Part shown: one piece after another, positions 35,717-44,237 of the stretch
Numbering within the stretch: the first letter of the stretch is position 1
How the letters are laid out: the number at the start of each line of letters is the position of its first letter
Source: Aliamphritea ceti
Lineage (GTDB): Bacteria; Pseudomonadota; Gammaproteobacteria; Pseudomonadales; Balneatricaceae
Assembly: GCF_024347215.1 (NCBI RefSeq)
Contig: NZ_AP025282.1
Coordinates: forward strand, 186,001 to 250,000
Direction: 5' to 3'
DNA length: 64,000 nt
Notes under the pieces: model-generated
The model's input: only the letters and a program-made list of their open reading frames with translations
The model's database searches: none
Told to the model about the DNA's origin: nothing
Position numbers and translations under genes: made by a program

Positions 35717-36931
35717 ATGAGTCAGGATTATCTGGACGAACCTACCGTAAATATCCGCCAGGCTGATGCTGTCAGCCCGGCAATGGATCAGTCACGTCCG
35801 CTAATCCCGCTGGAAAATGCACCGGCACTCAAATATCAGCTGCAGAATATTCAGCAGCTTCAGCAATTTAGTCAGTATCCGAATCCTTTGCTGAATGCCT
35901 GTGCAGAAGCACTGGCGCTATGTGTCAGTGTGCAGCGAATGTCCCGTCCGGATGATATGCACCGTTTTCGTCAGGGGCTGGTGAATGCCATTACTGATCT
36001 GAAACAGCGTATTGCGGGGCTGGATTATCCTGCTTCAGTCGCAGATAAAACCTGTTTCCTGTTCTGTATCGTACTGGATGAGTTCATCCTTAACTGTGAC
36101 TGGAATGAAGAATGTCGCTGGGAAAATCAAACCTTACTCAGTGAACTGTTCGGCATGCGGGATGGTGGTGAACAGTTTTATGTTGTCGTGGAAAAAGCAC
36201 TTGGCCAGCCAAACTTGCTGGTGGATATGCTGGAAGTTATCTATGTGCTGCTGAAAATTGGCTTTAAAGGCCAATATCATCTTCAGGGCCAGAAGCATAT
36301 CGATGCGATTTATTACAAGATCGAAAGCGTATTGCGCGATACCCAGACACCGACGTTACAGATTCCCTTACAAAAAGATATGCAAGCTAAGGCTCGTCGA
36401 AGTAGACGTCCGGGTGGCCAGATGCCGTTTATTGGTCTGGCGATGGTGTTTTTATTTGCCTTAGCGGCAAGTTGGGTGGGGTTGTCTTTCTGGTACAAGG
36501 ATACCTACGCCAGCCGGGCAGAAGGCTTTACTATGCTGGCGGAATATACTGATAAATTACAGCAGCGTCATGACGATAATGTTGTGGTGTATGTCAGCAC
36601 CGATGATGAGTTGAAAAAGATAGTTACCGCACCCGCACCTAAGCCAGTGGTTAAAGCAGTAAGCAAACCGGTGATTTCTGTGAGTAAATCGCCTATTACT
36701 GGCGGCTGGGTAGTGCAGGTAGGCTCCTTCCTGCGTGAAACAGATGCTCAGGCACGAGTTGCTAAATATGACTTTACCACCCGCGGTTCGGTGATTCAGT
36801 ACTGGAAAGGGCGTTACAGAATTCTCTTACCAGTGGCTAACCGTGCAGCAGCACTCAGTTTGATGCAGACGGTCAGGAAGGAAGGTGTAAGTGATGCCTT
36901 TATTTTTCACAGTAAAAGCGTAGGAGGTTAA
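35717..36931 (+). CDS. tssL: T6SS inner-membrane protein TssL with C-terminal SPOR domain
   Basis: 404 residues. The cytoplasmic DotU/TssL domain (about 40-210) has NPLLNACAEALAL, LDEFILN and FYVVVEKALGQP. A single membrane helix lies near 238-258 (FIGLAMVFLFALAASWVGLS). After a Pro/Lys-rich linker the C-terminus is a SPOR domain (about 325-404): GGWVVQVGSFLRETDA, YRILLPVANRAAA. SPOR domains bind peptidoglycan stripped of stem peptides, so this TssL is likely to anchor to the wall itself, in place of the more common OmpA-like extension or separate TagL. Confidence 0.94.
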   Translation: MSQDYLDEPTVNIRQADAVSPAMDQSRPLIPLENAPALKYQLQNIQQLQQFSQYPNPLLNACAEALALCVSVQRMSRPDDMHRFRQGLVNAITDLKQRIAGLDYPASVADKTCFLFCIVLDEFILNCDWNEECRWENQTLLSELFGMRDGGEQFYVVVEKALGQPNLLVDMLEVIYVLLKIGFKGQYHLQGQKHIDAIYYKIESVLRDTQTPTLQIPLQKDMQAKARRSRRPGGQMPFIGLAMVFLFALAASWVGLSFWYKDTYASRAEGFTMLAEYTDKLQQRHDDNVVVYVSTDDELKKIVTAPAPKPVVKAVSKPVISVSKSPITGGWVVQVGSFLRETDAQARVAKYDFTTRGSVIQYWKGRYRILLPVANRAAALSLMQTVRKEGVSDAFIFHSKSVGG

Positions 36932-36933
36932 CG

Positions 36934-39900
36934 GTGGCGAAGAAATCACGCCCGGTGTGGCCGTTTATACTTGTTGCTGTATTGATAGGTGTTTGCCTGT
37001 TTGGCGGATCGTATCTGTTGCAATTCTGGAGTTTTGCTAACCCTGTTGAAATGACTGTAAGCGGGTTAACAGCTCTGTTACTGGCAGCTATGGCAGGTGG
37101 TTTAAGCTGGAAGTTTCTGGGCAGTAAGAATGTGCCGGAAGAGGATGCTGAGCAACTGGAACGTGCCGATAAACGTAAATATTTGCAGGCGCAGTTAAAT
37201 CTGCATCTGCAGGCTTGTTGGCAGCATGTGCGCCAGTTGCGCGGGGCGCCTTATGCGATTCCCTGGTATTTCATGCTCAATCGTAAGCCCGGTGATGCAG
37301 AGCTGCTGCAACATATGGGGTTCGATAAAGTTAAGCTTGAGTCTACCACCCAACCTTTACCGGTAGCGTTCTGGCTGAATGAAAGTGCTGTTCTGATTGA
37401 ACTACATGCTGATGCGGATGCTGACAGTGTGGAGTTTTGTCAGCAATTACTGATCAGGCATTTGAGTAAGCAGCGGCCAAGACAGGGAGCTAACGGAATT
37501 CTGCTGGCGGTGCCTGTACAGGAGATTATGAACCGCAGCAGCGATCAGCTGGAAGTGCTGGCTAAACAGCAGCGCGGATTCATTAAAACCCTCAATCAGG
37601 CGTTTGGCATCAGTTTGCCGGTGTATTCACTGTTTACGGAAGTGTCAGGTGTCAGTGATTTTTGCCAGTACTTTGCCAGTTTTGATGAGCGCCAGTTAGA
37701 GCAGCCGTTCGGGGCAATGCTGCCGGCAGATAAGAAAGGCTTTGATCCACAGTGGTTTGAAGCTTCTTTTGATGCCCTGCAGGCGCAATTATCACTTAAC
37801 AGTACGTCGGCACTGAGTGCGCAACTGACAGAGTCTTATCGCAGTTCAATCATTGCAGGTCCGCATCAGTTTGGCTTGTTGAAAGCAGATCTGGCGAGTT
37901 ATTTCCGTCAGTTGTTTCTTGATAACCAGTACCAGACTAAAGCGCTGCAATTCCGCGGTTATTTTTTCGTAAACGCCCATGGAGAAGGTTTACCTACTGA
38001 CCGTCTGACGATGCATCTGGCTTCCCGGCTGGGGTATTCAACCTTGTTACCGGCACCAAATGATGCAGTACCGCATCAGTTGTTTGCCCGTCAGTTGCTG
38101 CAGCAGAGTATCTTGCCTGAAAAGTCTCTGGTGGGTGTTAACCGTTATAAAGAAAATAGTTATGGCTTGTTGAAGCTGGTGTTTTCAGTCAGTTTGCTGG
38201 CGATACTGGGGGCCTGTTTATGGCTCTTCAAAGCTAATTATGATCATTACACTGCCATGGAACAGCAAGCTCAGCAGCAGCTGACAGCTTATAAACGTCA
38301 GCTGATCAACAATAAGGATCAGAGCGATGAACTGGCAGTACCTATCGCGAACCTGACTGAACTGCGGAAAATACGGGCGATTTTCCATCAGCCTGAGCCC
38401 TGGTATGTGATGTCTTTCCTGCCGAACCCAAGTATTAAGCAAGCGGTGGACACTGCTTATGATGATGCGCTTAAAGGCCAGTTGTTAATTGAACTGCGCG
38501 ATTATCTGCTGCGGGATTTATATGTGTATAACCGCCTGGATAATAAAGTTAAAACGCTCGAACTGTATAACTTACAGAAGCAGTTATTTAATTCTCAGCG
38601 CACAGATGTAAATACTCTGAGTAACTACTATCTGAATTCGCTTCAGGAAGAAGGAGTCACCGATAGCAGGCTGATAAACCAGTTTAAGCTGTTATTGGGT
38701 GATTTGTTTGCGCTGAAGGTTGCACCCCCAAAAGATAATCAGGAATTGCTGGAGTTAGTCGATCAGTCGCTGGCAACTCAGGATCTGGGGGATTTACTCT
38801 ATACCCAGTTATTACAGCAGCCGCATCTTAGTCAGAAGCTGAACCTGCTGGATAAGCTGGGGCAGAATTATGATGACGTCTTTGTTTTTAATAATAAGGA
38901 TGTTTATAAGGTGCCTTACATGTTCACCCGTGAAGGCTTCCTTGAAATCATGGGTAGCTCCGGTTTCGAATTCGCCAATGACTGGGTATCTGATTATAAA
39001 GATGTCGTTGGTGATATCAGTGGTAATCAGGACTTTAGTCAGATCAACCGTAAATTGCGACTGCGCTATACCCGGGATTATGTCGAGCACTGGCAACGTT
39101 TCGCCAATGCAATTGAATGGCAGCCGACAACCGGCTGGAGTGAAATCAGCCAGCAGCTGATGTCTGCCACAGATCCGGCCAGTTCACCTTTGTTAAGGGT
39201 GTATGAGCTGTTGGATTACAATACTAATCTTGAGGCTGTTGTTGCGGATACGTTAAAGGCGCAAGCCGCCAGCAAGGCAAAGCCGGAAGTAGCTGAAGGG
39301 GAAAGCGCTGGCCAGACTTCTGCTCCAAGTGCCCTGGCGCCGGCTGATTTACAAACCCCCGCTAAACATCTTGGGATTACCCAGGCGGCAGATGCTATTG
39401 CTAAGCCATTCGTTGCCTACCGACGACTGATTACAGCCGATGATAAAGGTGTCAGTCCGTTAGGTTTTGCGACTCAGCATATGACCGCGACTCTGGAATG
39501 GTTGCAGCAGGGAGTTCAGAGTAAACAGCGTGGCAGTAAGTTTCTGGGGCAGTTAAATGCCGAAGTGAATAATCCGTTGCAACGTCAGCTGGATATCGCC
39601 GTGAAATATAATGGTGTTGTACGTGACATGCTCGAGAACACTTCGAGGCAGTTAAATGATCTGGCGATGCTCGAAGTACAGGACTACCTGCAGCAACGCT
39701 GGCAGATTGAAGTACTTAATGACTATCATCAGAGCGTCGCGCCTTATTATCCGTTAAATCCGCTTTCGGAGCAGGATGTTGCTCTGTCGACCTTTAAAGA
39801 ATTTTTCGCAGCAGACGGCCGGATCAGTGATTTTGCCAAGCGCTATGAGCCTTACTTTACAGATAAAGAAAATATCTACCCTGGCTTACCGAGTTATCTT

Positions 39901-40383
39901 CAGGACCAGGATATTACTATCAACCGTCAGTTCTGGCTGATGTTAGGGCGTCTGAAACAGGTACAGGCTGTGCTGTTTAATAATGCGGTACTTGGTTTTA
40001 GCTTCTCTGTACGGATTGATGCGATGAGTACAGGTGTCACAGAGTTTAATCTGCGCAGTGATAAACCGTTATATACCTATCGTAATGGCCCGGCTCTTTG
40101 GGCGAAGATGAACTGGCCTGTGTCCGAAAACAGCAGTCGTACTCTGAGCTTACAGCTGAAGAGCGGCACGAAAGTCCTTAATGAAGCCAGTTACGCCGGT
40201 GTCTGGAGTTGGTTCCGGTTGGTGGATCAGTTACAGGGTGAGTCGCTACCGGACGGCACCACTAACAGTCTCACCTGGCAGAAAGGCACGGAGTCGGCCA
40301 GCCTGTTGGCGCGTATCGAAAACGGTGAGAACCCTCTATATGTTGGCTTCTTTGATCAGTTACAGCTGCCCGACCGGCTTTAA
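36934..40383 (+). CDS. tssM: T6SS inner-membrane protein TssM (IcmF), NTPase motifs degenerate
   Basis: 1149 residues with GTG start behind TAGGAGG. Two N-terminal membrane helices (about 10-30 and 40-60), a cytoplasmic domain, a third helix near 410-430 (LVFSVSLLAILGACLWLF), then a long periplasmic region ending in ImcF-related and C-terminal domains (FSFSVRIDAMS). TssM spans the envelope and binds TssJ. The usual Walker A (GxxxxGKT after PWYL) is absent: PWYFML is followed by NRKPGDAELLQ. The DTAGR-like and TKxD positions also read ELHAD and TEVS. So nucleotide hydrolysis by this copy is unlikely. Confidence 0.93.
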   Translation: MAKKSRPVWPFILVAVLIGVCLFGGSYLLQFWSFANPVEMTVSGLTALLLAAMAGGLSWKFLGSKNVPEEDAEQLERADKRKYLQAQLNLHLQACWQHVRQLRGAPYAIPWYFMLNRKPGDAELLQHMGFDKVKLESTTQPLPVAFWLNESAVLIELHADADADSVEFCQQLLIRHLSKQRPRQGANGILLAVPVQEIMNRSSDQLEVLAKQQRGFIKTLNQAFGISLPVYSLFTEVSGVSDFCQYFASFDERQLEQPFGAMLPADKKGFDPQWFEASFDALQAQLSLNSTSALSAQLTESYRSSIIAGPHQFGLLKADLASYFRQLFLDNQYQTKALQFRGYFFVNAHGEGLPTDRLTMHLASRLGYSTLLPAPNDAVPHQLFARQLLQQSILPEKSLVGVNRYKENSYGLLKLVFSVSLLAILGACLWLFKANYDHYTAMEQQAQQQLTAYKRQLINNKDQSDELAVPIANLTELRKIRAIFHQPEPWYVMSFLPNPSIKQAVDTAYDDALKGQLLIELRDYLLRDLYVYNRLDNKVKTLELYNLQKQLFNSQRTDVNTLSNYYLNSLQEEGVTDSRLINQFKLLLGDLFALKVAPPKDNQELLELVDQSLATQDLGDLLYTQLLQQPHLSQKLNLLDKLGQNYDDVFVFNNKDVYKVPYMFTREGFLEIMGSSGFEFANDWVSDYKDVVGDISGNQDFSQINRKLRLRYTRDYVEHWQRFANAIEWQPTTGWSEISQQLMSATDPASSPLLRVYELLDYNTNLEAVVADTLKAQAASKAKPEVAEGESAGQTSAPSALAPADLQTPAKHLGITQAADAIAKPFVAYRRLITADDKGVSPLGFATQHMTATLEWLQQGVQSKQRGSKFLGQLNAEVNNPLQRQLDIAVKYNGVVRDMLENTSRQLNDLAMLEVQDYLQQRWQIEVLNDYHQSVAPYYPLNPLSEQDVALSTFKEFFAADGRISDFAKRYEPYFTDKENIYPGLPSYLQDQDITINRQFWLMLGRLKQVQAVLFNNAVLGFSFSVRIDAMSTGVTEFNLRSDKPLYTYRNGPALWAKMNWPVSENSSRTLSLQLKSGTKVLNEASYAGVWSWFRLVDQLQGESLPDGTTNSLTWQKGTESASLLARIENGENPLYVGFFDQLQLPDRL

Positions 40384-40389
40384 GTCTTA

Positions 40390-41121
40390 ATGATTTCTGA
40401 GGTATTAACTCAGTTAGGTTATCGGGTGTCTGATGCCCAACAGCTGAGTGCACGTGTCTGGAGTGCCTGGCACACCGAATGTCGACGCTGGGACTGCCTG
40501 AAGTTCGCGCAGAGCGCTGAACACTGCTACGGCATACGTCGGGAGGCGTATTGGCTAAAAGAACTTCACAGGGCTTCATATCAGGCCTGTGCTGCTTTTC
40601 AGGGACATTATCAGCTAAGTGGTTATGAGGTTTTAGTAACAGGCCGGCTAAATGCTGAGCCTTTGTCAGAGTTGCTTCGCCAAGGCTTTGAATTTCATGC
40701 TGAATTCAGGCTTCAACTGTACCTTACACTGCAACAACTTCACCGATTGGACATCTGTCATGGCGATTTAAAACCTGCCAACATAATGGTGGTGGATAAT
40801 CGTCCTGTATTGGTTGATTTCGCCAGTGCTGCCGCACTGGATACACGGATTTCTGAATTGTCTTATCGCAGTTTCAGTCCGTCTTACAGTTTGCCAGCAT
40901 TGCAACGAGGTGTTGGGGCTGTGGATATCATTCATGACTGGTATGGATATCTGGTAATACTAAGTTTGATAAGTAATGCAGCATTCTTTAAGCCGGACTG
41001 GTCAGACTCCGCCGCAGTGATTACAACAGCTGACAGTCTGTTGTCGGTGAGTGATGATCTGACGACAGATGCCAGACAGTTTTTGGCACACCAAATACAG
41101 CGTCTGCCTGATTTTAAATGA
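40390..41121 (+). CDS. Small Ser/Thr-type protein kinase of the T6SS cluster
   Basis: 243 residues, a single catalytic domain without membrane or periplasmic parts. The catalytic loop HGDLKPANI (about residue 125) is intact, and a Lys (WDCLKF) and a Glu-bearing helix (REAYWLKEL) are in suitable places. The glycine loop is not evident and DFG is DFA. It follows tssM by 6 bp. By analogy with PpkA it could phosphorylate the FHA protein, but it lacks the PpkA membrane anchor and sensor region, and no PppA phosphatase gene is present. It may also be a phosphotransferase with another target. Confidence 0.78.
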   Translation: MISEVLTQLGYRVSDAQQLSARVWSAWHTECRRWDCLKFAQSAEHCYGIRREAYWLKELHRASYQACAAFQGHYQLSGYEVLVTGRLNAEPLSELLRQGFEFHAEFRLQLYLTLQQLHRLDICHGDLKPANIMVVDNRPVLVDFASAAALDTRISELSYRSFSPSYSLPALQRGVGAVDIIHDWYGYLVILSLISNAAFFKPDWSDSAAVITTADSLLSVSDDLTTDARQFLAHQIQRLPDFK

Positions 41122-41205
41122 TGTATCAGGCAGAGAAAGGACGATCGGAAATAGGGACGAACAACAGGCTGCTGGCGATACCGGCAGGATACCGAGACGA
41201 AGCAT

Positions 41206-42603
41206 ATGAAACTGAAATTCGTAAAACGCAAAATCCAGGACAAGATGTTCGGCAACACGCAGAATACTGCCATTGGTGTACAGAAGGCTGAAATGGCCGA
41301 TGCCCGTTTGGGAGCAACATACATGCTGGCACATACGGATATGAAAAAAGTCCCGGCTTTCTCGCTGGACCCGATCGGTGCTTTTGTTTCTGATACGACA
41401 CCGCTATCTGAGCTCAAGACAGGCTGTCAGTATTTTCTGACTAAGGTAGACAGGGAAGCCAAACTGGCTGCAAAAGCTGAACAGCTTAAAGGTAAAGTTT
41501 CTGCGAAAGGCCAACAGCTTAAAAGTGCGATTAAGAATAGTAAGGCGGCACATAAGGCTGAAGATTTTGGCAATGCAATTAAGTCCAGCAAGGTAGGCAC
41601 TGCAGCGGCTGCTGCCGGACATAAAATGTCTGAGCTGGCGGTGAAAATCCAGGAACAGATTGCCGGTTTTTTCCGCAAGATGATGGAAAAAATACGCCTT
41701 ACTTATGGTGATGCATTATTCGGTATGGAATGGGTTACCGAGTTCGGTATGTGGGCTGTCTCCAGTTTCACAAAAGGCCTTGCTGATCTGATTCCGGGCT
41801 GGGGCTATGTTCAGGCCGGTGCTGATATTATTGCCGGTGTGAGTGCGGCGGTACGTAAATCAATTGATTTACATAATGTTTACTGGAGCGGGCGTGGTGT
41901 TGAGTTACAGGGAGGGCATCCCTGTGTGATTGCTAATGCTCTGAAACGTCATGCCGCAACTGGCATTGCTTCAGGTATTAAAGATGTTTTTGTGGGCGCT
42001 GGCAGTATGACGTTTACTGCTTTGGGCGATGCATTTGCGGGTGCAGGTACTATCTACACTGCAGTGACAGGTGTTCTAAGCAGAATAATGGCATTTGTTG
42101 ATTATATTATTCAGCGAGCGAGAGTGACTAAGGTGCTCAAGCAGGCCCGTAAAGCCTGGGATCAGCGTCTGTCACCAGGTTCTCTGGTGAATGATCACAA
42201 GCGTTTTTCTGAATGGTTTCAGACAGCTGTGATTACTACACCTGTGGTTGCTGCTCTGGTGATGGGGTCAGGCTTTGCGGCACATCCGTATCGCTTCCTG
42301 CAGTTGTTACAACCAAATGAGGCGTTACTGGGTTCAGCGGAATACACTAAAGGTGTACACCATATAGAAAAACTGAAGAAATACTCATCCAAATATATTC
42401 AGGAATACAATGACTCTTACAACGTTACTTTTGTGAGTGACGACGGTGTTATTACCGCAAGGTTGAAAGAGATTCAGGAAAATTACAGTGTATTGCATGA
42501 GTATGAGTACACACGGGCGCCTTCTGCGACACCATCGCCTGCGGCATCTCCGTCAGCAGTAAGTGCCGGGGCCAGTGCTTCAGCTCCGCAGGCGTCAGTA
42601 TAG
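41206..42603 (+). CDS. Hydrophobic protein of unknown function ending the T6SS operon, candidate effector
   Basis: 465 residues, no signal peptide. A Lys-rich start; residues about 85-150 form a Lys/Ala-rich amphipathic helix region. Three Gly/Ala-rich hydrophobic segments follow (about 172-217, 250-300 and 345-365; for example GWGYVQAGADIIAGVSAAV and VAALVMGSGFAAH). The tail (about 440-465) is a low-complexity Ala/Ser/Pro stretch. The mix of amphipathic and hydrophobic helices without export signal fits a pore-forming or membrane-inserting T6SS effector, or a membrane accessory of the machine. I recognise no known toxin or immunity gene. It sits 84 bp after the kinase gene and is followed by a strong terminator. 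Confidence 0.7.
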   Translation: MKLKFVKRKIQDKMFGNTQNTAIGVQKAEMADARLGATYMLAHTDMKKVPAFSLDPIGAFVSDTTPLSELKTGCQYFLTKVDREAKLAAKAEQLKGKVSAKGQQLKSAIKNSKAAHKAEDFGNAIKSSKVGTAAAAAGHKMSELAVKIQEQIAGFFRKMMEKIRLTYGDALFGMEWVTEFGMWAVSSFTKGLADLIPGWGYVQAGADIIAGVSAAVRKSIDLHNVYWSGRGVELQGGHPCVIANALKRHAATGIASGIKDVFVGAGSMTFTALGDAFAGAGTIYTAVTGVLSRIMAFVDYIIQRARVTKVLKQARKAWDQRLSPGSLVNDHKRFSEWFQTAVITTPVVAALVMGSGFAAHPYRFLQLLQPNEALLGSAEYTKGVHHIEKLKKYSSKYIQEYNDSYNVTFVSDDGVITARLKEIQENYSVLHEYEYTRAPSATPSPAASPSAVSAGASASAPQASV

Positions 42604-42627
42604 GGCGTAAGTCTTACGTGATTACCT

Positions 42628-42662
42628 AACGGTATTGCTTAGCGGCAGTGCCGTTTTTTTTG
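42628..42662 (+). terminator. Rho-independent terminator at the end of the T6SS operon
   Basis: AACGGTATTGC (42628-42638) pairs with GCAGTGCCGTT (42645-42655) with two G-U pairs and a 6-nt loop, followed by a T-run to 42661. It closes the T6SS transcript. Confidence 0.93.
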
Positions 42663-42787
42663 TCTTAGTTTTGCAATAGAAAAGATTTAGGCGTGAAAAC
42701 ACACTGCAAACGCAGGGATTATTTTTAAATTTGATTTGAAACTGTTTGAACAGAACGTTCAGAGAAGATAACCAAGTTAAGAAAACT

Positions 42788-42874
42788 TGGTGCAGATGGG
42801 GAGACTCGAACTCCCACGCCCGTGAAGGCACTAGCACCTGAAGCTAGCGTGTCTACCAATTCCACCACATCTGC
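42788..42874 (-). tRNA. tRNA-Leu(CAG), first copy
   Basis: Read on minus: GCAGATGTGGTGGAATTGG at the 5' end, anticodon loop CTTCAGG (anticodon CAG, reads CUG), long variable arm of class II tRNAs, T loop GTTCGAGTC, acceptor end matching CATCTGC and an encoded CCA. 87 nt including CCA. Identical in sequence to the copy at 42984-43070, and co-transcribed downstream of it. A CCAAGTT/AACTTGG hairpin (42772-42790) begins at its CCA end. Confidence 0.95.
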
Positions 42875-42983
42875 GTATCAAATTGTTACGTTTGAGGGCG
42901 TCCCCTTTTCTTTAAGCTTCATTACCTGAGACAAGAAATCATAAAGAAGGTTTTCTTTCGCAGCGCCAACACTCTTAAAATGT

Positions 42984-43070
42984 TGGTGCAGATGGGGAGA
43001 CTCGAACTCCCACGCCCGTGAAGGCACTAGCACCTGAAGCTAGCGTGTCTACCAATTCCACCACATCTGC
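42984..43070 (-). tRNA. tRNA-Leu(CAG), second copy
   Basis: Identical to the tRNA at 42788-42874: same anticodon CAG, variable arm, and encoded CCA. It is the promoter-proximal gene of a two-tRNA transcript. The 109-bp spacer between copies starts with a hairpin CCAACA/TGTTGG that uses the encoded CCA. Confidence 0.95.
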
Positions 43071-43086
43071 TCCGAAAGAGGGGCGC

Positions 43087-43115
43087 ATTATATAAACGGT
43101 TTTTTTGTTTGTGAA
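43087..43115 (-). promoter_or_regulatory. Sigma-70 promoter of the tRNA-Leu genes
   Basis: On minus: TTCACA (43110-43115), 17-bp spacer, TATAAT (43087-43092), then a GC-rich discriminator GCGCCCC. A perfect -10, consensus spacing and GC-rich discriminator fit a stringently controlled tRNA promoter. The start point would lie about 10 bases before the mature tRNA. Confidence 0.85.
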
Positions 43116-43162
43116 GCCCCTGTTTCACTTTTTTTGCAAAAACCGCTTATTTTTTCAGCAAT

Positions 43163-44197
43163 TTATTTCAGGCAGTTGTGAATTTCACCGCCTAACTCAT
43201 TGAGAAAGTTGAAGATACCGTCGTTATCCACAGCAATGTCTCTGCCGAGAGGATCAATGGTGCCTTTGTTGATCGGCAGGTCACCGACTATGGCACGTAC
43301 TACCGGAGCTTCAAATTGTGGCTCAACGAAAACACACCGAGCCTGACTGTCTTCGAGAGAAGTACGGATTTCGTTCAGACGTTTAGCGCCGGGCTTACGG
43401 CCCGGATCAACGGTGAAGTATCCTAGCTGCTTCAGACCATAGTGTTCTACAAAGCCTTCGAAGGCATCATGGAAAACATAGAAGCCCTGCTGCTGAACAT
43501 CTTTCAGGTTGGCTGCCAGCTTAGAGTCAGCGGTATGAAGGCGCTGTTCAAAGCTTTCCAGGCGGGCAGCAAACTCTGCTGAGCGTTCAGGATAATCTTT
43601 TTGAAGGCGCTGAGTGATCAGCTTTGCGGCTTCCAGAATACGTTCCGGTGCCATCCAGATGTGTGGATCGTTATCATGGTGGTGATCAGCATGCTCTTCG
43701 TGCTCTTCGTGCTCTTCGTGCTCTTCGTGCTCTTCGTGCTCTTCGTGCTCTTCGTGCTCTTCGTGCTCTTCGTGCTCTTCGTGCTCTTCGTGCTCTTCGT
43801 GTTCATCATGACTGTTATGTGCGGCATGCTCGTCAGTATGAGTTGTTTCTTCTTCTGAGCCTTCTTCAGAAAGTAAGGCGAGGTTTCGGGCAGGATTACG
43901 CTTCAGCGGTTTGACCAGAAAACGCTCCAGGTCAGGCCCAACCCAGATAACCAGATCAGCATCCTGCAGGCGGCGGACATCAGATGGTTTCATGTTGTAG
44001 TGATGTGGTGAGTTATCAGGTGAGATAAGCAATTCGGTTTGTACACTGTCACCCAGTAGTGAAGCTGCTATCAGTTGTAATGGTTTGATACTGGCAACAA
44101 CTTTTATGGGTTTCTGTGCTGCAGTCGCCATACTGACATTGACGCAAGCCAGTGTAGCGCATGACAATACGCACCATTGCAGAATTAACTTAAACAT
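43163..44197 (-). CDS. znuA: Zinc ABC transporter periplasmic binding protein ZnuA with long His-Glu-Glu repeat
   Basis: 344 residues from ATG at 44197 (GGATGAG upstream); the frame further upstream starts with TTG and crosses toward the Zur box. Signal peptide, then VVASIKPLQLIAASLLGDSV, SPDNSPHHYNMKPSDVRRL and DLVIWVGPDLE of cluster A-I metal binders. A His/Asp/Glu loop holds 12 HEE repeats before DPHIWMAPERI. FYVFHDAFEGFVEHYGL and the C-terminal Cys (near the end) are typical of ZnuA. Captures zinc for ZnuBC. Divergent from zur-znuC-znuB across a Zur box. Confidence 0.95.
   Translation of the reverse strand: MFKLILQWCVLSCATLACVNVSMATAAQKPIKVVASIKPLQLIAASLLGDSVQTELLISPDNSPHHYNMKPSDVRRLQDADLVIWVGPDLERFLVKPLKRNPARNLALLSEEGSEEETTHTDEHAAHNSHDEHEEHEEHEEHEEHEEHEEHEEHEEHEEHEEHEEHEEHADHHHDNDPHIWMAPERILEAAKLITQRLQKDYPERSAEFAARLESFEQRLHTADSKLAANLKDVQQQGFYVFHDAFEGFVEHYGLKQLGYFTVDPGRKPGAKRLNEIRTSLEDSQARCVFVEPQFEAPVVRAIVGDLPINKGTIDPLGRDIAVDNDGIFNFLNELGGEIHNCLK
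43692..43799. repeat. Twelve perfect 9-bp tandem repeats in znuA
   Basis: TGCTCTTCG repeated 12 times without a mismatch (plus strand), read on minus as CAC-GAA-GAG, His-Glu-Glu. The unit is a multiple of three, so copy-number change would lengthen or shorten the metal-binding loop in frame. Perfect identity points to recent expansion by slippage. Confidence 0.97.
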
Positions 44198-44237
44198 AAA
44201 CTCATCCAAGGATATTGGTTTCAAAAAATTTGCGGTA

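Noticed and set aside
17829..43070. T6SS cluster as a genomic island inserted at the tRNA-Leu genes
   Set aside because: No integrase, no direct-repeat attachment sites beyond the intact tRNA duplicates, and no visible change of composition. Simple adjacency is not enough.
43692..43799. Regularly repeated DNA that might suggest a CRISPR array
   Set aside because: The 9-bp unit has no spacers, lies in a coding loop and keeps the reading frame.
43601..43914. Long plus-strand open frames rich in Leu-Phe-Val or Arg-Ala-Leu over znuA
   Set aside because: They are translations of the 9-bp repeat in the wrong strand; no RBS or family similarity, and ZnuA fully explains the region.
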